Positions 13,531 to 25,162 are shown, counted from the stretch's first letter. The stretch is 64,000 bases of DNA from Dastarcus helophoroides (GCA_028583605.1 CM053327.1:12635629-12699628), one strand, 5' to 3'. Numbers and translations: made by a program. Notes: generated by a model not told the origin, from the letters alone.

Positions 13531-14200
13531 TGGAATAAAGCAAAATTTGGTAAAGAAAGTCTCAATTTATAGAAAACATTTTCTAATTGAAAGTAAATAT
13601 TTCGCAAAAAAATCAAAATATCCAGAAAGTTAAAAAGATTTACGGATGAAATTTAAAAAAAAAAGGAAAAATTATTAGAAAATCGAATGTCATCATTTTA
13701 CGAAATTTGTTTAAAAATCTAATTTGGAAATATCGTTATGACTTTAAATGGAGCCCATGATTAGAAGCCGCCCGAGTCTCCGAAGAAGCTAATCACGCCA
13801 TTCAATACGATCTAAAATATATGGCGTCTTTTTTTTGTCATTTATTTTGACGCCAAAATTAGATTTTTTTAAAGGCAGGCGTAATAATAGGTATAAAGTT
13901 TGCTCCATTAGTTTTTCCGATAGTTTTTTTTTGTAATTTTAAGCTAATGATTTTTTGCGTTTTGCTTCGTTTTTTATTATTAAATGTCAAGATATTCCTA
14001 ATCTGGGAACTAAAGCCAATGACCCAATAAGTTCAATTAAACAGCCTTATGAATTTCGCCTCAATTTTGTTGCGTGAATAATTTGTTTACTTAATTAATG
14101 GATCCAGTCAATTGATGAAAATTTATTTTCAATTTCACTGGGCGAACTATCAGTTGGCAAATACGAAGTTATTTTTATTAATACTGCTGTCGTAAAAAGT
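13531..14200. other. No gene seen
   Basis: AT-rich to 13740, then more balanced, unique-looking sequence from 13740 to 14200 that may belong with the GC-rich patch to its right. No frame or RNA recognised. Confidence 0.35.
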
Positions 14201-14574
14201 CCCAAACATCATAAATTTGCCTGGAATCCTCCAAATTTTGCAAACGAGGCAGCAGCAGAAACTGCGATAATCGAGGGCGGACGAAATCAACATTTTCGTA
14301 ATTGCGCGGCATCTGAAGTTCGCGTTTTCAGTCGTCCACCTCCACGCCTCGCTTCGATTTCAGGGATGGCCGAAGGCGACACATCGAGCCGTTCCGGCCG
14401 CCGTCGGCCCGGATCAAAACCCAAGCCGTCGCGCTCTATTCAAGCTCGGGAACGACGCGTGGCGTCGCGTAGAGGTGGTCAGTGAGTGACATGATATCAT
14501 TCGTACAACAGCGTCCGGCAGGAGAGACATGTATAGCAATGAATATCCACACGGCCAGTGTAGTATCACGTGCG
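14201..14574 (+). other. GC-rich patch ending at a strong splice donor; candidate distal 5' exon or promoter
   Basis: This is a patch clearly richer in G+C and CpG than its surroundings, ending at 14574 in GCG followed by the perfect donor GTAAGT (14575-14580). An ATG at 14491 opens 28 codons up to the donor in phase 0. Splicing to the acceptor at 46366 would not enter the transporter frame, so if used it would be untranslated or carry a uORF. It may be a promoter or first exon of the transporter 32 kb away, of another gene, or just a conserved element. Confidence 0.3.
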
Positions 14575-15340
14575 GTAAGTCCCAAATTTGTTACATCAGA
14601 ACCGGATAGCGCCAACTGGGGGGTATTTTGGGCGGCGAGAACGCTGAATAGTGGGGCGTCAACTCGCGTCCTTTTAACCCTTGAGGTTGAAGGTCTCGAT
14701 GACGCTCCAGGGCGCATCTCGTTGGGGACTTCAGTCCGGGATTTTGGCGTGGTTTTCAACTTATTTTAGCATTTCTGGGTTCGAGTGTCATTTAACATGT
14801 GAGACAGCCTGTAGATTAATTCTGCTCAACGCTGTTGAATGAAAATATTGCGAAGCATTTTTTCATTGATACCTCGTGGTGTTGCTTAATTTTCTCGGAA
14901 TTTCTAGTCGCTCTGCATTCCATTTCTATTTCTTGGCGTTCAGTATCTACGTGCAAATATCATATCGACTGTTTTGACAATATTATCGATGCAACTGTGA
15001 ATCACAGGGATTTCATCTTGTTGGTTTTGTTCGATTAAATAAACGCAGGTGATAAAAGTAATTAGCATCCGACTCATTGCAAAGATTGCAGTATGACATA
15101 AATTGTACCGTTTATTAGATAATACCCCAACAATGCCAAATTTACAAATAAATAAGTTCCAGAATTTCAATAAAAAATTGTATTAAGAACCCATAAAAAA
15201 GTCGATATACGGGGATCAATCAGTTAATATAGATAAAGGTAGGGGAAATTAGCTGAGTTCCTGGAACATCGATATTCCACAGAATGTTAATCTCTGTTAA
15301 GATTTACTTTGCCTCGTGCTATTTTGTAAATTTTAAACAT
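14575..15340. other. No gene seen
   Basis: The GC-rich patch tails off near 14750. The rest is AT-rich with open frames on both strands at 14835-15170 that lack recognisable domains. Confidence 0.35.
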
Positions 15341-15645
15341 CTACATGTGGCTTTTATGGTTTTGACCTGCTACAGGTAACTGAAGCAAAGTGTAGGCGAC
15401 CAACGATCCCTTGTCAGGAGTCATCAGTAATCGGTGATTTTCTTTTCTTAATGATGTAAATAATTTTATGCGCATCAAGTTCTCTATCATTTGTAACAGT
15501 TCTAAACAACTTAAAGTTTCAACTTTAATTTTGTGTTCGGAACTTATCATGTCTTGGGCTGCACTAGTTTTTTTGCGTCAGATGTTGGATATGTGACCTT
15601 AAATCTCATTTTATTAGATCTTCCAGTCTGACCTGTATATGTCAA
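15341..15645 (-). pseudogene. Penelope-like element GIY-YIG endonuclease relic
   Basis: On the minus strand 15639-15616 reads YTGQTGRS, followed by a basic KMRFKV, the conserved strand-and-helix start (YxGQTxR) of the GIY-YIG nuclease fused to Penelope-like reverse transcriptases. After a frame change, 15550-15341 reads ISSEHKIKVETLSCLELLQM then IENLMRIKLFTSLRKENHRL, fitting the later HxI...LExxxI part of such domains. No reverse transcriptase is found upstream. The match is short and decayed, so assignment is tentative; it matters because hammerhead motifs in this window are typical of such elements. Confidence 0.5.
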
Positions 15646-15784
15646 ATAATTAACGTTAGAGATTGGTTAGCAAAACATAGATTATAAATTAAACTATTAC
15701 TAGCAATATAAACTAATTTTGGTTACAATAAACGCTTCAGCGGACGAAATGCTTATCACGTAATATTTATTTATTTATATTTTT

Positions 15785-16204
15785 GTACTAGCTGGCCCTG
15801 GTGAACTTCGTAATGCCTCAGAATTAATAAATATTGTGTTAACTTATTAGCTGAATTAAATTATACATTAAAATATTTAATACATTTCCGAGAGAATCCT
15901 AGGCGAAAAAGCTCTAAAAACGGGCCAAAATCGAAATAGATACACCGCCATCTACTAGAAACTGGTTACAACACATTTACGGTTAGTGAAGGTGGCGATA
16001 CATTTCTGACATGTTCCTGTTATGAGATGGTTCTGTACTCTATACACGGATTCCTTATAAAAAAATTTTTCGTGAATTTTTTTAATATATTAGTATTTAT
16101 TCTGGTATTCAAGGCCGAGACAAATCCAACAAAGTTAAGATCATAAAAATTCATCCAGCCGTTATAAATGAGTTATAAATGGCGTAAATGGTCTATAAGA
16201 AAAA
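15785..16204. repeat. Dispersed insect repeat (ctagctggccc...cagccgtta type)
   Basis: The block starts with ctagctggccctggtgaact and ends with aaattcatccagccgttata followed by atgagttata. These paired phrases are familiar from unclassified dispersed repeats in many insects. No coding capacity is visible. Classification is from memory of the pattern. Confidence 0.45.
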
Positions 16205-17307
16205 ATGGGCCAACGCAAAATTGTGAATACTACACACCAAAATATTACGATTGAGCTTAACATGTCGTATATCAATATAGCTGGTTTAAGAGATACAGGG
16301 TGTTCAAAGTTTAAATTTTATTCTCAAATTTCTCAATAATTGGGAAAGTTTTGATGCTATAAATTTATTATTTAGGAATTTTATGTTTTTCGGTGTAAGA
16401 ACTATGAATTTTAGGTTTATTTTGACCCTACTTTTAGAGGGCGCTAGTTTCACATTATTATTTACGTAAATTAAAACATATTTTTTTGATATGTTGAGTT
16501 ATGCTTGAAACAAGTCGATAATATAAGACAACGATCAATTCTACAAAGAAAAGGTACTCTTGTTTGGGTCGCCTTAAGCTATCGGTTTTTGAGTTATTTG
16601 CTTTTAAAAGGTTCAATGTAATTTACTAGGGTTTTTTTATTTTTAAAATATTCAAAGTTACGAAGAAGCAATCAAAGTAACAGTAAATAACAAATAAGAT
16701 TATTGGTATGACAGTCAATATCAAACTTCAATAAATTTTAAATTTCACTTTCTTAAACGTCAAATTCAAAATTTCCCTATTATTTTTAAATGTATTTGCG
16801 GCTTCTTGGATTATTTACCAAAACTCCTAAAGATAATTTAATTCTTTCTGAAAAGCTAAATTCTCTAAATTTGAAAAAATATAGCAATATCTGCACCATA
16901 TAAAAATCGTCAAAAAATACTTTTAAATGCAAATATCTTAAAAATCGACCGATTTAGACGACTCAAACAAGAGGACCTTTTCCTTGTAAAATACATTTTT
17001 ATATTCTTTATTTGCTTTGAGCGTAACTCAATAGTTAAAAAAATATGTATTAATTTACATAAATAATACAGCGAGTCTAGTGTCCTCTAGGAGAACCAAA
17101 AAATATAAAACTGTTAATTTTTAGATGTATAGCATCAAATCCCTTTCATTTATTGAGAAATTTCAGAAAAAAATTTAAATTTTGAACACCCTGTATCTCG
17201 TAAATCAGCCACATTAGTATAAAGCATGTCAGCTCAAGCGTAATATTTTTGTGTCTAGTATTTCCAGTTTAGCGTTGGTCCATTCTTTCTGGCTCACCCT
17301 GTATATT
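16205..17307. mobile_element. Fold-back element with about 420-bp arms and ACAGGGTG boxes
   Basis: The left arm (16205-~16630) and right arm (~16880-17307) are inverted copies. ccaacgcaaaattgtgaata near 16208 pairs with the complement near 17270, agatacagggtgttcaaa at 16300-16317 pairs with tttgaacaccctgtatct near 17188, and aggtactcttgtttgggtcg near 16551 pairs near 16965-16985. The right end is gctcacccTGTATA; the left end is eroded. The centre (16640-16870) is non-coding AT-rich sequence. Confidence 0.8.
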
Positions 17308-19640
17308 AGTAATATAACGAATATTCACATCTATTTTAATATTTGCATTCGCAAGAAATTATACGAATATATTGCAAATGTATTTGGCAGCAAGACGGGA
17401 AATTATTTATGAAATAACAATGCAACTGCTAAGGGTTTCTAAAATTGGCGCTCATGGACCCTTGAGAGGGAGCCTATGGGCAGCGTAGCTAACAACATTT
17501 TTGAAGATAGTAACTAAACCAGTAATTTATCTAGTCCCATGTCATAAAAAGTATTTTTAAATTTCCTTGCTTTCTTTTCCTTTTAGTTAGCAACAATATG
17601 GCAGGGTGGGACACTTGCTCTCCCCTGGTTCATACACCCAACCGAAAATTTATGTTCTTAACTGCGAGAGCCTTTTCCAGAAATTCTAATTTTTTTTAAA
17701 TTAGCCCTTTCCTTGAAATTTCGACATTTCCTCGAAATTTCGACTTCTTTCTCAAAATCCACCTTTTTTCACAAAATTTCCCTTTTTCTTTAGAAATTTC
17801 GAATCCATTCTAAAATTCGATTTTCTTAAAATTTTAAATTATTATCTTAAAATTTGTCGTTTTTTAAATTTTCGTTATTCCTCAAAATAAGATTTTTTTT
17901 GAAAATTTCTACTTTTTTTTAAAATTAATCTTTCTGAAAATTGGTAGATCTTTTCATGAAAAATTAAAAATTAAAAAAAAACATTCATCTGGAAATTTTA
18001 AAATCTTTTTTAAAAATATTAAATTTTTGTAAAAAGACCAAAATTCCAGAAATTTCAAATTCCAACTTGTTTCTGAAAATTTCGTGGTTTATTTCAATAG
18101 TGGATATTTTCTGCATGTCACAGTTGGGCAGCGAGGGTAGGAGCTTGTCCTTCACTTAGGTAGCCGTTAAAAAGTAAATATTCAGTCTAAAAATTTCGAC
18201 TCTTTTTCTTGACATTTGGAATTATTTTTCTAAAATTTTCCCCTAAACTGGCCCAGTTTCGAAATTTCGACAAAATTTGACTACATCTGGGAAATTTTGG
18301 CTTTTTACTAAATTTCTACTTTTTTCTCAAAACTTCGATGTTTTTCTCAAAATGTCGATCTTTTTCTCAAAATTTTGATATTTTTCAAGCAAGTTTTTTT
18401 AAAAGAACAGGTTTTCATATTAAATTTGATTTTTAATTATAATTCGTCTTTTTCTGAATTACGACTCTATTCTCAAAATTCTACTTTTTCCTCAAAAAAT
18501 TGAATATTTTATAAGAATTTCAGCGTTTTTTCAAAATTTTGACTCTGGAAATTTTAGCCTGATTCTTAAAATTCGTTTTACTCTCGTTTCGATAAAATTT
18601 TTACCTAAAATTGAGCTCCTCATAATTCGTTTATTTTTCTAAAATTGAATTAAAATGTTCGTAAAAACCTAAAAATGGTGAAAATAATAATCTTACGAAA
18701 TTTAGAAAGAAAATTTCTTGTAAATTACGAGGTTATGTCAAATTTTAAATGAAAATAAAAATTGTAAGAGAAATATTTTAAAAACTGGGTTTTTGCTCCA
18801 ATTTCGATTTATTCTACAATTGCTAGTTTTTTTTTCAAGTGCTGGTGAAATAGCCAACATTCGCATTCGTGAATGTTTGAAATGAATATTCGCAATGTGA
18901 GAAAACCAAAATTCATTAAATCCCTAATATATATAGATTAATTTTGATGACTGCCTATGTTTTACTCACAAATTGTCAGTTTAAAGTCGAAATTATGAGT
19001 GTAAAGTCGAAATTTCAAGATTAAAATCAAAATTTCCGGATCAAAGTTGATGATGCGATGCGATAATAAATTCGACATGTCGAGATTAAAGGTGAAGTTT
19101 AAGGAATATAGAGAAATTTTAATACAGAAATAAATATACATGAAATATTGAGGAAAAAGTGGAAATTTTAGGAAAAACTTAAAATTTAAGTTTTTTATCA
19201 ATTTAATTTATTTTGTTACTGAGAAATTTTGAGTTTTAATTCTAAATTTCGAGTTAAAATCAAAATTTCGAGATTAAAATGAAAGATGAAGAAATTTTAG
19301 CCGAAAATAAAGTAGACATTTTGAGATTAAGGAAGAAAGAGTAATAATTGATATTAACCATTAATTTGATTTTTCATCAACAACCAACCCCAAAAACAGA
19401 TTATTTTCATGTAATATATTTTGGAATCATCTGTTAAAAGACAAGTAATACAATTTATCGAACATTTCTAGCTTTAAATCATATACTACATTAAATAACA
19501 TGATTTTTATTGCAAAAGGAAAAAACTCCACGATTTGGCAAATATGGTATTTATAAATTTAATTGCTTTGATTATAAGAATAATGCTGTCTACGTAGGGA
19601 GGGCAAACATCACGTAACTTTTACATTAGGTATAGTGTCT
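17308..19640. repeat. AT-rich quasi-repeat, no gene
   Basis: From 17640 to 18760 the plus strand is full of ttctcaaaatttcgac words. From 18960 to 19340 the same word appears on the other strand (aaagtcgaaatttcgagatt) with about 22-bp spacing, i.e. a diverged tandem array. 17308-17640 looks unique but has no recognisable gene. Confidence 0.55.
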
Positions 19641-19870
19641 TCAGAAAGATCAAATTCTTCACACATTTATTAGAAACGCAACATCAATTTACAACTGCTA
19701 ATACAGTGGAATCTTATACCTTTGCTACAAAAAACTTAATTTTTGGGAGAGAAGTTCACAAATATTTACAGTCTGGACAATTTACATTCATGAGCGAGCA
19801 GCTAGATCTTCTGAACACACCTTTGATAGAAGCTTTGGATGATGTTCGGATTAGACGAAATAATTCGTAG
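19641..19870 (+). other. Unidentified open stretch without start
   Basis: One plus-strand frame stays open for about 75 codons up to TAG at 19868. It includes NLIFGREVHKYLQSGQFTFM and SEQLDLLNTPLIEALDDVRI. Composition is protein-like compared with its surroundings. I do not recognise it; it could be a decayed transposon coding segment or an orphan exon. Confidence 0.3.
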
Positions 19871-20054
19871 CAAACTGTGATCCATGAAGATTGCCAGCAT
19901 AAAAAATGCCGAACAAACTACTGATACAATCGCCGATGGTAGTAAATAGCGAGACATGGTCCAGTCACATCAAATAATTGTCTAAAAACCAGGCAATTTT
20001 TAATATTCATTGTTGTATTTATTGTTTAAACTAATTTTTATTTTTTTTTGTTTT

Positions 20055-20755
20055 TTTCAATTTATTTAGCATTTCTTTGGCCCAGTTTGGAAATATTTAA
20101 ATTTTTATGGTTTGTTGACAATTTTCTAAACAGTTTTTGAAATGCGACTACGTGATATTTAAATTTATTGAAAACGTCACTTCATGACAGTTCACAAATT
20201 AAGAGGTTATTTTATTTTACATAGAATAGGAATAATGAAAAATTAGATATGGAAAAAATAAAACTTTTGTTTTTTTTTGATAAATTAGGAAAATATAAAA
20301 AAATACCTAAAAAGTTGTAGCACTGGACATCAATGTTTCGCTCTCATTTGAGCTCGTCAGCAGTGCATAACATGGAAAGGAAAAAATGAGGAAGAAATAC
20401 TTAAAAATAATTTTTTTTTTTTTAAATATAAAAAAGAAAAATAAAGAAATTTTAACATGAATAGACGTTTCATCATCAATTTACTGTGTTAAAAATTTAC
20501 TGTGTTAAAAATTTAAATATTTGAAGCCCGATCCACAAGAAACAACTACTCCGAGGGCTAATACCCCTTCCGGCATTGAACTACACTCGTGGGTCGAACT
20601 TACATGCTCTTGGTGACTACTGTTCCTAACCGCTGAAATCTATTCAGCTTGGTAGTTAGAAGCACTCACCATTTGCGGAGTCCGTTCGTTCCGTTAGAGG
20701 AATAGGTTTAAATATTTCCAAACTGGACCGAAGAAATGTTAAATAAATTGAAAAA
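20055..20755 (-). mobile_element. About 700-bp inverted-repeat element carrying a hammerhead ribozyme
   Basis: The left end (20055-20105, ...tttatttagcatttctttgg, then cagtttggaaatatttaaat) and right end (20705-20755, inverted) match over about 45 bp with few differences. The centre holds a complete hammerhead fold on the minus strand (20320-20366) and a less AT-rich block at 20520-20700. No protein is visible. Probably a non-autonomous element. Target duplications not seen. Confidence 0.65.
20320..20366 (-). ncRNA. Hammerhead ribozyme, type I, all core residues and three stems present
   Basis: Read on the minus strand: GCACTG (20366-20361) / CTGACGA core (20360-20354) / stem II GCTC, loop AAATGA, GAGC (20353-20340) / GAAA core (20339-20336) / stem III ACAT with a 2-nt loop and ATGT (first A shared with the core, 20336-20327) / cleavage triplet GTC (20328-20326) / CAGTGC (20325-20320). 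Stem I (GCACTG with CAGTGC) is perfect over 6 bp, stem II over 4, stem III over 4. CUGANGA, GAAA and NUH are exactly the hammerhead requirements. Self-cleavage would fall after 20326 (minus-strand reading). Activity is inferred, not shown. Confidence 0.85.
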
Positions 20756-21059
20756 AACATAATATTTCCGGTCAATAAGGGTCTACCATGAAGAATATTT
20801 TTATTTATGAAAGAGGCATAAATAAAAATTTGAAATAATATAGAATATTAATAAAAAAGTCGTAATTTCAGGAAAAACAAACATGAAATTTATATTTAAT
20901 TGATATTTATTGATTATATGTCACTAACATAGTGCAAGGCTAAAGTCTAGATTGAGATTATAAAGTCAAAATTCCAAAATTAAATTCGACATTTCGAGAT
21001 CAAACTTTATACTTTAATATTAAATACGACATTTCAAGATAAAAGATAAAACATATCTG
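20756..21059. other. AT-rich, no gene seen
   Basis: Low-complexity sequence with AAATTTCGA-like words between two small elements. Confidence 0.35.
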
Positions 21060-21512
21060 AGGGTACGTTTAGACTTGAGACTTATTTCATGATAGAAATC
21101 TCAGGTATCTGGGACTAAATTTCCTTGCCCGTTTACGCTGTGACACAATTATAGCTGAATAAAATTGCTGACACTTCTAGCTGAGATAAAGTGACGATAT
21201 AAAATGCCTTTGCTACTAAAAATAATCAAAATTTGTCTAATTAAATTTGCATATTACTTGTATGGAATAGTATCTTAATATTATAAGGGATATATAGTTA
21301 ATCGCATGAAATTTCTCAAGAGAATATAGACGACTACAACTTCTAGGATATATGTCAGACACTGGCTGAAATTTGTGTCGACATTGTATGTTGAGTAATT
21401 TATTTTAGCTGTTTGATTAGTCTCAGATAGCTTCTCTCAGGATGGTTTACACAAGATATAGTCTTATGCCAGAGAGAAATATACGGAATAGTGTTTAATC
21501 TAAACGCACCCT
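21060..21512. mobile_element. MITE with AGGGTGCGTTTAGA ends (hAT-like)
   Basis: The left end agggtacgtttaga (21060-21073) and right end tctaaacgcaccct (21499-21512) form a 14-bp inverted repeat with one mismatch. The 453-bp interior is non-coding. The end sequence resembles hAT-type MITEs; no clear 8-bp target duplication was found. Confidence 0.6.
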
Positions 21513-23360
21513 AAGGAATAAATCAAATGTTTAACTGTGCACGAAATATTGGGGGAAAAATTTAAATATCACAAAAAAAAACCTAAACTAATCCCAAAAA
21601 ACACAGTCAAAATTTCTTAAATGAGTCAAGATTTTAAAATCAAAACTTTGGAGAAACTCATGATATAAATTGCAAGTATAAGAAATTAAAAGAAAAAAAA
21701 GTTGTAATTTCACCGTTTTTCAACATTCTTAAATAAATGTTTACCCTAACTTACTGCGGCACGTATATGTCTTAGTTGTGGTGCGGTGGTAAAAATTAGC
21801 AATGATGTCTCTTTTACCTAATAATTATTTATTTCATGGTTATATGACACAGTTTAACTTTAAATGCACACATGCCCCAGGAGCATATAATAAACTCTCT
21901 TGAGTCCTCGGAAATATGTATCGCACATATAAATTAAAATCATATTTTTCTTCGTTGCAGTGAATGCAAAATTCGAGAAAATAATTACAAAGTAATTTTT
22001 TTTTATTTCTAGTACAAATTTCAATTCTAACGACATTTTATTGTAAAACGAAAGAATGAAAAATGAAATTTTAAATTGGAATTGGAATTAAATTTCGTTG
22101 AGTTGAAATTTCAGATGTATTCGAAAAATAGTTGAAGGTATGTACAAAAATAAATTCTCTAAATGTCGAATTACATTTTAAAATTTTGTTATAAAGATCG
22201 CAGAGATACTTAGTTTACCAGAAAAATAAAAATTTTGACCATTAAATTTTAAAAATCGGATTGTAAATTGTAAAACAAATTCTTAGAATTTCGAGGAAAA
22301 AGCAGATCTGAAAAATTTAAAAGAATATTTATATTTCTAAACAATCTTAAATTTATGTCCTTATCTTACATTTAAAAAAATTTGATATTAAAAATTTGAG
22401 AAATTGTTTCAGAAAAAAATAGTTCTTCTTAATATGTTTTTCTTAATATCGAGTTTAAACAGAGAAATTTTTGAGAAAAAGGTAGAAATGTTTATAACAA
22501 AGTCAAGGTTGAAAAAATAACTTGAAATTAATTTTTAAAATCTTGAGAGATAATTCGAAATTTTAAGATCAAAGTTGAAATTTTAGAACAAAGTCAATAT
22601 ACTTGGAAGAAGTCAAAATGTTGTATTTAAAATGGAAACTTTAGGAAACCAGTATAAAGGTATAAATCTAAAATTTTGGGGAACATCGACAAGATTTACA
22701 AAAATCCAAAATTCGAGAGTTTCCACTTTTTAATTAAATTTTTAGGAAAACGAAACCGTTATCACTTTGATTTTCACCTCCGAAATTATCAGTTAAATCG
22801 AGTTTTCATTAGATATAGATAAATTCAAAGTTTATTTTTGAAATTATTTTTTGAATTTACTGATTTGTACTTTCAACATTAATTTTTTTCAAAAATTTAG
22901 GATTAAAATTTGAGATTTTTTTAAGTTTACACGTTCAGCTATTAATTTTTTTCTTAACATTCTTATTTTAAATTTGAAACACAAATTTTTTCTAGATATC
23001 AAGCTTCGAATAAAATATGTAAGAAGGACATCCTGAATACTTTCAACATTATATTTCCTGCAAAGTTTTGAAAGGTTTGATTCCATAATGAATTAATCCA
23101 AATTTTTTACGAATTCATTGTTAGACATGGTTTTTGGGAAGTCCCACAGTCTGAATCTATACCCTCATAGCTGTGTGCAAAGTTCTGAAGGATTTAGTTC
23201 ACAGAATAGGTAAAATATTTTAGACAGCTGATTCACATAAAATATTTTTTCGATCTTCCAAAAAAATCTAAGACGACGTGATCTGCACTAAAAGTTTTAT
23301 TTAAAGTTAAAAGTCACAATATCAGTTTTTCACAAATGATTTCTAAACAGCAAGTTTTAT
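21513..23360. repeat. AT-rich quasi-repeat, no gene
   Basis: 21513-21960 is ordinary AT-rich sequence. From 22020 onward variants of AAATTTCGA and AAAGTCGAAATT recur. 23100-23300 looks more unique. No gene recognised. Confidence 0.45.
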
Positions 23361-23526
23361 AAATTGAAATACAAATCTTGTTCCCTGAAACTAAGAAAGA
23401 TTAAAAACACAACAAAGGTTGCTCTAACGTGTTTCGATAGCCAAGCCATCATCTTCAGAGAGATACTGTATCTCTGTTTTTAATCTTTCTTGGTTTCAGG
23501 GGACAAGATTTGTATCTCAATTTTCG
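23361..23526. repeat. Hairpin repeat family, copy C
   Basis: aaattgaaatacaaatcttg opens it and ggacaagatttgtatctcaa closes it in inverted form. The left arm has an inverted hammerhead-like core (gtttcgatagccaagccatc, then atcttcag). The right arm is shortened, lacking the second core. Confidence 0.75.
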
Positions 23527-24974
23527 AAGATAACCAAGCAAGTCTTATTACAAAATTTTAAACATATACTTATACTTTGAAGTATCCAAAAGGAAATCAA
23601 AAGATTTTTTGCAGTTCTAATCTTCGTACTTTCTGCAATATAAATTTAGAAGTCTGGAACCTTTTTAATTTAGAGCACACCACTGCTGTTACTTAATATT
23701 TATTCATTCGAGGCCACAAAATGTTTCGCATAACCTTAGCTTCCAGCACGAATTAAATTATCGCTTGCTCACGAAGTGTGAATGGACAGGATATCTACTG
23801 AAAGGTTTTTACAATTAGTTCAAAGAAATTAATTAATTAATTTTTTTGTCGATCTGTTGCAAGTTAACTGAATTTCTGTGACCTTTTTAGTTACAATGAC
23901 CATGAAAGGAAGTCGATATATAGTACATCGAAAATCTTAAGATGAAAATTCGGCTTAACATTGACAAGTCAAAAGTATGACATATACATGAAATGTATCC
24001 TATTTGTTAAGATTTTTCTATAGACTTTTCAATAGTTTGCGACTTCATTTCGGTCATTTTATTGTAATCAAAAAGCCACATAATATCTGAGAGATCAAGA
24101 TCTAATTTCAATTCAATAAAATTTATAAATATTTGACAAACAAAATTATTTATAAAGAGAAGGAGTTTAAATATTTAACCTGCGGGGTACCTGCTTCAAC
24201 AGAATATGAAGTTTAGATTTTTTTAAGGATCTATTCGAAACGAAGATTTTTTAAATGTTTTTCTCCGAAGTTCCAATTGTTTAAGCAGAAAAAAACGTTT
24301 CATTTCAAAAATGTTATCTAGGTATTGAAATGTTGAGTCTTTTTAAAATTTACAGATGAAATTCAAAATTGCGATAAATAAATTTGATTTCCAAAAAAAA
24401 ATCTAAAATTGTAAGTTTCCACTTTTATTATTTTTTATTTTTTCTGATATTTTGCTCTTAAAGTTTAAAAAAGGGTATTTTTAATCCCACTTTCGAATTT
24501 TCAAGTATCACACAAAAAATTTCGATCAGATTTCCATATACATAAAAAAATAGTTTAAGTTGGTCTATTGACTGCTCACTCTGGTCATATTGGTACGGAC
24601 ATTTAATTGTGCTAATCTTTTCTTATAATTTAAATATCAAAATCGAACTTCTAAAGGATAACTTGAAAAAAAAAACATATATTTCCCAAAATTTCAAGTT
24701 TCCTCTTTTGACATTCGCTGGCTTTTTTCTAATATTCAGATTTTAATCTGAAACTATCGATCTTTACGAAATATTCTGATTTTTTCTTTAAAACCTATAT
24801 AATCTATAATCTCAACATTTTTGGTCTTTATTTTTAAAATATTGAAATCAAAATAGGGATTATTCCGTGGATCAACTCTTTAAAATCCTTCATTATATGG
24901 ATCAACTTGTTAGACACTCTCTGCAGAAAATTATTCTGGAAACATTCAAACTGAAGCTTTAGGAACTTCATAAA
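23527..24974. other. No gene seen
   Basis: 23640-23800 has near-balanced, unique-looking sequence; the rest is AT-rich. No frame, splice pair or RNA recognised. Confidence 0.35.
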
Positions 24975-25162
24975 GAATTTAAATACAAATCTTGTCTCCT
25001 GAAACCAAGAAAGAACACAACAAAGGTTGCTTTAACGCGTTTCGATAGCCAAGCTATCATCTTCAGAGAGATACTGATATCTCTGAAGATGATAGCTTGG
25101 CTTTAAATGCGTTTTTTAATCTTTCTTGGTTTCAGGGAAGAGGATTTGTATTTAAATTTTTG
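24975..25162. repeat. Hairpin repeat family, copy D, best-preserved hammerhead-like arm
   Basis: The left arm read on the minus strand has CTGAAGA (25066-25060), one extra T, a perfect 6-bp stem GATAGC/GCTATC with loop TTG (25058-25044), GAAA (25043-25040) and the palindrome AACGCGTT ending in A. The right arm has ctgaagatgatagcttggct in direct orientation and then decays. Outer arms carry cctgaaaccaagaaag and its complement. Confidence 0.75.

Noticed and set aside
14436..14759. 107-codon minus-strand frame in the GC-rich patch
   Set aside because: It is antisense to an equally open plus-strand frame; the length is explained by high G+C, and neither product has a domain.
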